Assembly (NCBI GenBank): GCA_012295275.1
Contig: CM022665.1
Location: forward strand, 22,795,002-22,842,501
From: Chrysomallon squamiferum
Lineage: Eukaryota; Mollusca; Gastropoda; Neomphalida; Peltospiridae
Direction of reading: 5' to 3'
DNA length: 47,500 bases
Below are positions 36,471 to 47,500 of the stretch, one piece after another. The notes below the pieces were generated by a model. That model did no database searches. It was not told the origin of the DNA and saw only the letters and a list, made by a program, of their open reading frames with translations. The translations under genes and the position numbers were made by a program. Each line of letters starts with the position of its first letter. Positions within the stretch are counted from its first letter, which is position 1.

Positions 36471-36653
36471 TTAAACTCTAAGCAACTGTTTCTCTGGATC
36501 TTTCTCGAAATTCTTCCGAATAAGATACTGGTATAAGTCTACTACTACTCTTTGTCTGATTTTCTCAAACCTCCCTGTCTCTGGTAAAGAAACAGACTTC
36601 TGCTTTATGTCCTTGACAGACGTGCCTCTTGAATTTGTTCTTAATTTAATCAT
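36471..36653 (-). CDS. Unrecognised 60-codon ORF of normal complexity
   Basis: Begins MIKLRTNSRGTSVKDIKQKS, ends EKQLLRV, then TAA. Unlike nearly all other open frames outside the genes, it is not low-complexity. It is charged and basic, with a predicted helical, amphipathic middle (FEKIRQRVVVDLYQYLIRKN). It has no signal peptide and no membrane span. I do not recognise the family and see no flanking coding exons. It could be a chance ORF, a relic, or one exon of a gene whose other parts I missed. Confidence 0.2.
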   Translation of the reverse strand: MIKLRTNSRGTSVKDIKQKSVSLPETGRFEKIRQRVVVDLYQYLIRKNFEKDPEKQLLRV

Positions 36654-36784
36654 GTTTCAAATGCTGTATTGATTGCTTAAATATTGAATATGGATTACTG
36701 AGTATTATGTAAAATCGATTTCTTCAAAAATGTGGACACTTACACAGTTACACACTTTCTCTGTCTGTCTGTCTTCCTTTCTGT

Positions 36785-36806
36785 CACACACACACACACA
36801 CACACA

Positions 36807-36860
<54 letters not shown>
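36785..36860. repeat. Compound (CA)n(CT)n microsatellite
   Basis: About 12 CA units run directly into about 26 CT units. Confidence 0.97.
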
Positions 36861-36863
<3 letters not shown>

Positions 36864-38090
36864 AATAAATAATATAATACAATAAATTTATTTTTGTTGA
36901 CGTTGTCGTCTCTTTTTAAAATCAAGCTAAATGAGATTAACCATTCAATGCTATTAGACCCCTTTTCAGAGCTGCATAGACGTTTCTTATTCCCCGCTGA
37001 ATATGTTATTCATGTAGCATAAAATTATAACTTTATTAGGGAATAAAAGAAAGAAAAAGCCCCCAAAAACATTATTTCAGTTTTCGTTTTGGATATTAAG
37101 TAATTAGAAGACAATAAAGCTGCTGTCTAATCAAAATATTTATTTTCAGCAACTAACATTTTCAATACCGACACACTGTTACGATTACTTCAGACAGGAA
37201 TTTATCTATTCGGGTTACGAAGTATATAAGTATTATGGGAAATAGGTTCTGCTAACGTTGAAAACAATTGTTAAAAATATTTATTTTCTTTGTAAATATT
37301 ACATCGAGTAAAGATTGTTAATAAAACAAAGAGTAAGAGAAAAAGATCATTATCTTTGTTTTCTTTCAATATATCAGTGTGTATATTTTGTAAACAGATG
37401 CAAATTCTACATGGTAGGTACAATTCGTCTAAAATAATGTATGGCCTATCATACGCGCTCATCCAACAAAAAATGTAGACAGCATTCATATCTCCACATA
37501 GCATTGCTGGGTCGCGTTAGTTGAATTACTTTGTATTTTTGTGAAAAAAGAAAAAGAAAAATCTTTGTTATTTGCACCTAAGAAGATGAAGAAGCAAAAT
37601 GAATAATAATAAAATAAGAAATATGAGTGAAAATATTTCTGTCAAATGCATTGCATTGAGTTTAAAATCCAGACAAACCATTCAGAATTCATTGATTACT
37701 TTAATAATGTTTTAAAAGAGTTGTATTAATTATATAAGTAATTTATGTAGGTCAGATGTATCTATTGTGATATAGTATAAAGTAATTAATGTTTGTTTAA
37801 CCATAATTTTTTAGGTACAAGTATAAATGGTTATCAGGAGTTACAGATTGATTTTTTTTTGATTTTTTTAAATTATAATATTTTGACGCCAAACCATGGA
37901 TTACTCTTATAGATTATCAGTGAGATATATAAATTAAAAGCATGCACCCACAGACGGGAAAATACACTTCAAAACCTTTGATAAAATAGTATTAGGTAAC
38001 TGGCCTGTACAGAAAAAGGCCCGAAGTAAAAACAAATAAAAAATTCTGTTCTTACTGTATCATGATACCTCATGTTGAAGACCAAAGGAA

Positions 38091-38137
38091 CCTTATATAT
38101 ATGTGTGTGTATTTGTGTGTATGTGTGTGTTTGTGTA

Positions 38138-38169
<32 letters not shown>

Positions 38170-38552
38170 TATATAAAACCATGCACTCATAGACAGGATA
38201 GACACACACACACACAAATGTATATGTATGTATATGTATGTTTATGTATGTATATATGCGTGTGTATGTATGTATGTCTTTGTGCGTGTGTATGTGTGTG
38301 TTTGTGTATGTGTGTACATATATAAAAGCATACACTTATATATATGTGTGTGTGTGTGTGTATGTATATGTATATATGTATGCATATGTATGTATGTATG
38401 TGTATATGTGTGCATATGTATGTATATATTTATGTATGTATATATGTGTATATGTATGTATCTATGTATGTATGTATGTGTATATGTATGCACATGTATG
38501 TATGTATGTATGTATGTATATATATATATATATACGTGTGTGTGTGTGTGTT
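38091..38552. repeat. Long (GT)n/(GTAT)n array
   Basis: About 460 bases of GT, GTAT and GTATAT variants, broken by short unique words. AAACCATGCACTCATAGACAG (38176-38196) and AAAGCATACACTTATA (38325-38340) look like two copies of one interruption, so part of the array grew by duplicating a longer unit. Open frames on both strands are artefacts. Confidence 0.95.
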
Positions 38553-39984
38553 ACTCAAGAAATTATGTTGTATGAATAAAACATTGAATGGTAATCATAT
38601 CGATTAAAGAGCCATAAATATACACACATTATCAATCAGTAGATTGGTGTTGTCAGAATAGGACAAATTGTATGCCATAAATCACATAATGTCGGTTAAC
38701 TAAACGTCTTTTATTTTTATTCATTTTCGTTCATCATTACTTTGGTTTTTCGTTTATTTCGTTTATTTCTTTTCCAGTTTCTTCTTCTTTTGTGAGATGT
38801 TTATTTAAATATATATGGACATGGTTTTATTTAATAGATTTGTAAATTGAAACGAATGATTTTTGTTCGTGCATTTAATTTGAAACCAGTATTTTGTGTT
38901 GTTTCTTTGATAAATGTTTTTCTTTATTTTGATGACTTGAAAAAAAAAAAAAAAAAAGTAAAACACGATATTAATTAAGTCAAAAAAAAATACAAAAACA
39001 TAAAATAAAATAAAAAATAAAAAATAAAAATAAAAATAAAAAACACAAGACAAAGGAAATGTACCATTTGCGTTTCAGACAGTACATTAGGTCTCTTCCG
39101 GACACAATATTATTATCCATTTTCTTCATAACAGATCTATTTTCTTCTGAGGCAGCAGATACACACCCACATATTCCCTTCCTCTCTGCGTCTCCTCTCT
39201 CTCCCTCATATTACACTCACACACACACGCACACACATCTGCCTGTGGGAAAATAAAATGAAAAAATATATACATCTGAAAACAAACCTTTTTATATACA
39301 TATACATTTATTCATATATGTATGTATGTATGTATGTATGTGTGTCTGTGTGTGTGTGTGTGTGTGTGTATGTGTGTGAACGAATGAATTTGCGTAATGT
39401 CTTACGTCACAGAATTTAAACTGCAATTGCAAACTTACAGAAATGGAATAGTTCATAGGACTTTGCTTTTTATCAAAGTTAATAGCATGCTGTGAAATAA
39501 TCGACGAATTTCGTTTTAAATTACAAACACATTATAAGAAATCTTTGTAAAATATGTTTCAGCATCGTACATGTGTATTGATTCTTAATACACCATTATG
39601 TTTTTTCCTTTTCTGCCGTACAAACTCGATATGCATTAAATTTACTCTGGAAGTCAAAACGAGCTTAAAATTACAAACATATTTTGTATTGAATTTGTTT
39701 TTTTGGTCTGATATTAATTCTGAGAGCTCTGCGAAATAATTACACTGAGTCAGATATATTATTTTATGATTCAAAGATGTCACATTAAAAAGTAAAAAAA
39801 TCTTTTGCGTTAATCCATATGTCATGATTAATGTGAAAGTTATTTTATCTGTGTCTCATTTATCAATATTTCCTAGAACTTTCATATCCCCACCCGCTCT
39901 GTCTTTTGATGACGTAATATAAAGGTCTTCTCATTACACAGAATATTGACTTAGTGTGCTATTTTTTGTTTCTTCACTTCTTTC

Positions 39985-40038
<54 letters not shown>

Positions 40039-40700
40039 TAATGTAATTGCATGATAAATATTTAAATTTTATTAAAATAGCTGCATATAGATGTATTTAA
40101 TAGAAAATCAGATCCGTTTTGATAAGTGCATCTACGGTTATCATTGATGGTATTTGTACATGTATTTGTGTATTTGTGCGTCTTTGTGTATATGTAGATA
40201 TGTAATTAAAATATATTATTACTTTGCTTCTTGGCGTCTTTATGAAAAAAAGTATATATATTTACAGATTATTTATTTATTTGCTTGTTTAGAATAATAA
40301 ATTGCACAAATCTACAATAAATAATACCCTGAAATTATTTAATTTCATATAAAGCTACAAACACTGATATCTCTGTTTAGACACATAAAAAAAACCGCAC
40401 ACACTGACACTAAATAAACAGATAATTAAAATGAATTCTTCTGGAAAGCACAGACGTGTTATTGATTAGAAATCAGCAGTAAAAAGTCACGATACACTGA
40501 GCCGTGAATTCAATCCGTAATAGTGCTATCTCGTCTGCAATGGAAAAATAAATAACTAACTAAATAAATAAAAATAAAGTAAATGAAAATAAATAAATAA
40601 TAATATTAAGAAAGAAAGAATAAAAAAACAAAGACATAGTATGAAACATTTTCTGCTTTGCAATTCATTGTAAAATTAAAACATTTCGTCAGAGGTAGCC
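38553..40700. other. Intergenic DNA with simple repeats
   Basis: No gene is supported. Contains an A-rich block (38940-39050), a (GTAT)n/(GT)n run (39318-39378), a long (GT)n (39986-40037) and AAAT/AAAG-type runs near 40540-40630. Confidence 0.7.
39986..40037. repeat. (GT)n microsatellite
   Basis: About 26 uninterrupted GT units. Confidence 0.97.
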
Positions 40701-43700
40701 GGTGTCTTAACGTGAAAGGATGGACCCTTTTAAATATGTAGAGTATGAGGGTTTATGTATCCGCATTATGTAGCTAATATGTAACATGATCACACAATTA
40801 CGAAGCTACACGTATTATCATTAACTGCATATTAAGAAACATGTTGCTGGAAATGAATTTATGTGTTCTGATAGCCCTGTTTTCTTTCATCTAACTTAAT
40901 GTGCTAAGATAAAAGATAACGTTCGTGAAACACTCCGTTATAACAAGCAAAATATTAGAAAGCCAGTGTTAATGATAACGCATAACAACTGGGAAATAAA
41001 CTGAAAATAAAATATGGAAAAGAAAATTAGATTGGTAAATGGCTCTTAAAGAAAAAGGAAAAAGATAAAGACTCGTCATATTTACTTAGCGATATATCTG
41101 ATTCTTAGAACAAAGTAAATAAATTGTGACGGGTTGCAGCCAGGGATCTCGAAGGCTCTATCAATCAAACTGATATACGGAGCCGCTGACAGATCACTAA
41201 ATAAGGAATATTCTCAAGTAAGCCAGCTTCTATCCCAGGTTTTCAACAGATAATCACCTGGACGTGATCCGAATACCCTTATCAAATTTACCAACATCTT
41301 TTAATTTGGATGTTTGATTAATATGATCGGTTGTCCGCGAGACGGATTAGGTGAAAATCACCAGAGGCATCGGAAGATAATCACATATCTATGATCGATG
41401 GATTACCTTTGTCGAACACGGCTCGACGTATTAAGTCATATTTTAGCTGTTAGTCTTCATCAGCTGAAGTTGTCTACGATGTGCTGCAGTGAATATTCCA
41501 GATGCTTTAGTTTTCCGAGAGAGAGCGCTAAAAAGAAAGAACAGGCTTGTGACGGAAACAAACAATCGATAAATATTAATGTGTTTTATATTGACGCCAA
41601 GATTCCTGACAAGTTGTTTGTTTGCTGGGCCTAGAGATCTGGCCTTGTCGATCAGGAAACACTGTATTTCAGTTTATCCATCTAGCTGTCAGAAAAGTCG
41701 TTTGTCATAGAACAACGTTTCGAAACGAAGAAGAAACTGAAGAAGAAGAAGAAGAAGAGAAATGAGGATGTCTGAGACAGAAAGATAACACGATGTTGAA
41801 AAGAAAAAGTAAAAAAAAAAAAAAAAACAAGTGAAAGAGTAGCAGGAAGTGGAGGAGGAGAGGAAGTTAAAGAATCATGATGAAGTCACAGAAGAGAAAA
41901 CGAAACAGAAAAAAAACTGAAAAGAAAGAACAAGATAAAAGACGTTATAAGGTGGTAAACGATGTTGAAGTAAGAAAAAAATAATAACAAAAAAAAAAAA
42001 AAAAAATGGAAGAAAAACCTACAGAAAAATTGAAATATGAAATAAAGAAATAAAATTATGTGCTAAATGTAATACAAACTCCTCACTTTTCATGAATGTC
42101 GACTGAAATGAAAGCAAAGAAAGAGCATTATTAATATCAAGCATTACAGAAACCGAAATCCTTCATTTGGCGTTCTTCTGTCTCATTTTCCTTTAGAGTA
42201 ACTTACCCTTGTAATTCGTAAATAGCCTAATGAGTATTAATATAAACACAACTTTATAATTCGACTCTTTGAAATCATTATGAAAAATATTCTCCATTAT
42301 TATAGTGAATACACAGACAAAACAACTTCTCAACCGCATTAAATTAATAATAACATGGTCAGAATATATACAAAGGAAGCGAAAACTAATCTAACGACAT
42401 TTCAGCATGTTACATAAAATCAGAAATTGCAATGTGTCAGCTCATAATACAGGATCAATGAACGATTTATTAATTTGTTAAAAAAGTTGCTTAACAGTAA
42501 TATCAATTCCTTATAACTGACAGGAAAACGAATGCTAATACGTTTGGAATGTGAACCGAAACGAAGAACCTTCCAGCTTGTTACCTCACCTGGGTACCTC
42601 GCCTGGGCTGGAGAAACGCATCTGAAGGAATACTGTAGTACTTGTTATTTTTAATATGTCAAAGAGAAAATTTTAATTGCATGCATTAAATATAGTATAA
42701 ACCGAGATTATGTACTGAAAGAAAACTGTAACTTTTCCTATTGTTCTTTATCGTCAGATGATTCTAAAGACGTTATAAAGAATTGACGGAATAAATCAAG
42801 GTAAGAAACATTGATCTTGTAAACAACTGCACTCGGTTAACTTTTTGTTACAACAAGCTATGACACATGATTCATAGCTTCAGCCAGACAAATTTCCAAT
42901 ATGTAGGTCAAGTACGGTGACCTACCCGTATGATTATCCCGCCTGGACCGCTCTCGGCTAAACCCAATATCAGATTACCAGCAAGTGAGTAATTGAAAAC
43001 GCCTGTTGATGATAATATAACATCTTCTTTGGCGACATCTAAAGAAAACAAGCAAGCGACTTTTCTTTACATTATCAACAGTCAATTTGGAGCCCGCCAC
43101 ATGTTATCAAATAAGATGCTTTTACAGTATTGATAATCTTATTTAGGAAAAAGATTTTACCATGATAACAAACCCCAAACTGATGCGCTATCGACTCAAA
43201 AGTTGAAATTAGTTTCCCGATCGAAGTTTATCAGAAAGTGTGGCCTGTACGGTTTCTTTCATTTCCACCGATTACATCTTTCTAACAGACTTAGGATGAG
43301 ATCTAACAGGTTTATAGTGGGACGAGGAGGGAAGACATCTCTGATTAAACTTCTTCGATTTCTCACTGCTCGGATAAGAGCTTTTTACACGGGCTATAAG
43401 AGCGGGCTGATTTGGTTATCGTTGATAGAACATGGCCGTAAATTAGCATGTGTAGGAATAGGATGGTGGCATAAATGTTGACACAATTGGAGCATATCCA
43501 GAGATCGTCAAGATGATTGAAAAGAAAACAGATCATAAGTCATGAACATGGCATTTTAATTGGATATTTTAAAACTAACTTGGGATCAGTCTGGTTTAAA
43601 CAAGATATAGGTGCACAGTGGCCATGGAGTTAATGTAGTTATATGTATATTTGATTATATTGCTCCGTCAAAATTAATTGGGTAGTTTCATGGATTGTAG

Positions 43701-44200
43701 TATCAGTATTCTTCCGTAACCAGACAGGCACTATCAATGCTGCTAGAATACTATTTTAAAACTAATATAACAGTCTAGGCCAGACAGATTGAATTTTTTA
43801 CTTCAATCTTTCAGCTCCAGAACCTTACAAATTACTGTACATGAAAATCAACAGTCAAAGTGGTTTAATATGGGAGAAACTTTACTTTTCTTGGAAACTA
43901 TTTGAAAGAAATATTGTCGATATAATCAATTTTTTTCAGTAATTTTATTATTAATATATTTTTTTTCATCCAGGACAGTAAATTCTTGCTCAATCTATAG
44001 ATTTTTGCTGTGACGTTTAGTTGCAAATAAATCAATATTGGTAACATATTAGAATGAAAAGCTAGATTTCTCAGAGAGCTTCCACGAAATTGCTGATTTA
44101 TCCCATTCTGTCGCTAACTGTCACCCCAGGACCTGGTGGGCTTTATACAAGACGCAGGGACTACTGGCAGTGGCAGTATTTTGAGCTAGTAATCAAATAA
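40700..44200. other. Complex non-coding block, possible regulatory DNA
   Basis: Over most of these 3.5 kb long microsatellites are absent (only A-rich and AAG runs near 41740-42060), and GC content is visibly higher than in the flanks. No ORF here resembles a known protein; 41398-41634 and 43203-43481 are open but unrecognised. GATA-type words (GATAATC, AGATAA, TTATCA) and TAAT-type homeodomain cores recur, notably at 41235-41400 and 42960-43150. This fits a gene-desert regulatory region, but motif counts were not tested. Confidence 0.3.
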
Positions 44201-44507
44201 GATATTACGTGTGACGCTATCTGACACATCATCAGTGAAACAAAAATGCAGACGTTTAGAAATGGCATTAAACATAAATCACTCTCCTTAAAACCAGAAA
44301 AACTAAAGAAATTTTGTTATAGAAGTAAATGAAAATAATTAGACAAACTGCAGCTTTTGAGATTGTCACCAGTTATATGCATTATGTTTCAATTTTACTA
44401 CCATTATTATAGCTATTTATCATTCATATAGTCGAATGCAGTATGCATAGCAGAAATTCCTGTACCAGTGCCAAAGCTGTGTCTCCAAAACCGTATTATA
44501 TGCCTAT

Positions 44508-47500
<2,993 letters not shown>

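Larger units (their letters stand above)
35100..38090. other. Intergenic DNA
   Basis: Apart from the repeats and the small ORF listed, I see no coding exons, RNA genes or mobile-element ends. AT-rich unique sequence. Confidence 0.6.

Noticed and set aside
38062-38607. Cys/Tyr/Val-rich and His/Thr-rich overlapping ORFs
   Set aside because: They are (GT)n/(GTAT)n repeats in all frames on both strands.
41398-41634. 78-aa ORF as a gene
   Set aside because: Same reasons: no family resemblance and no exon context.
43203-43481. 92-aa basic ORF (MKLVSRSKFIRKCGLYGFF...) as a gene
   Set aside because: No recognisable family, no splice or polyadenylation context, and a length reachable by chance in this higher-GC block. 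It is kept only as part of the described region.

Overview
This is nuclear DNA of an animal. It is AT-rich, its genes are split by GT-AG introns, and its intergenic space is full of long (GA)n, (CT)n, (GT)n, (GTAT)n, (AAT)n and homopolymer tracts. The gene content points to a lophotrochozoan, most likely a mollusc and probably a cephalopod such as an octopus: a 2-aminoethylphosphonate transaminase, a lineage-type secretin-like receptor, and a local tandem family of divergent ionotropic glutamate receptors. The species assignment is an inference from composition and gene content.

Layout. 1-2.5 kb is repeat-rich flank. 2.5-8.8 kb (+) is an eight-exon gene for 2-aminoethylphosphonate:pyruvate aminotransferase, whose exon phases join into one 423-aa protein with a likely mitochondrial presequence. 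8.8-12 kb is T-rich and may be a long 3'UTR. 12.0-12.3 kb is a small hAT-like MITE. 14.2-17.25 kb (+) is a two-exon, 942-aa seven-transmembrane receptor with a somatomedin-B-like N-terminus. 18.6-32.2 kb is a direct tandem duplication (units of about 7.0 and 6.3 kb), each carrying an intact 11-exon iGluR-like gene on the minus strand (655 and 645 aa). 32.8-35.1 kb (+) holds a decayed, inverted third member of the same family. 35-47.5 kb has no gene I can support; it holds microsatellites and, at about 40.7-44.2 kb, a block of more complex sequence that could be regulatory.

The main biological interest is the receptor pair. It keeps the iGluR architecture (ligand-binding halves, M1, pore loop, M3, M4) and the Arg that binds the ligand carboxylate. 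It has lost about half of the amino-terminal domain, replaced the residues that normally bind glutamate in the second lobe, and put Tyr-Lys or Tyr-Arg at the Q/R/N pore position. The phosphonate transaminase is the other notable gene, because molluscs are known for aminoethylphosphonate lipids. The three gene groups do not form an operon and have no evident functional link. All exon models were joined by hand from splice signals and reading-frame phase, with no transcript support.
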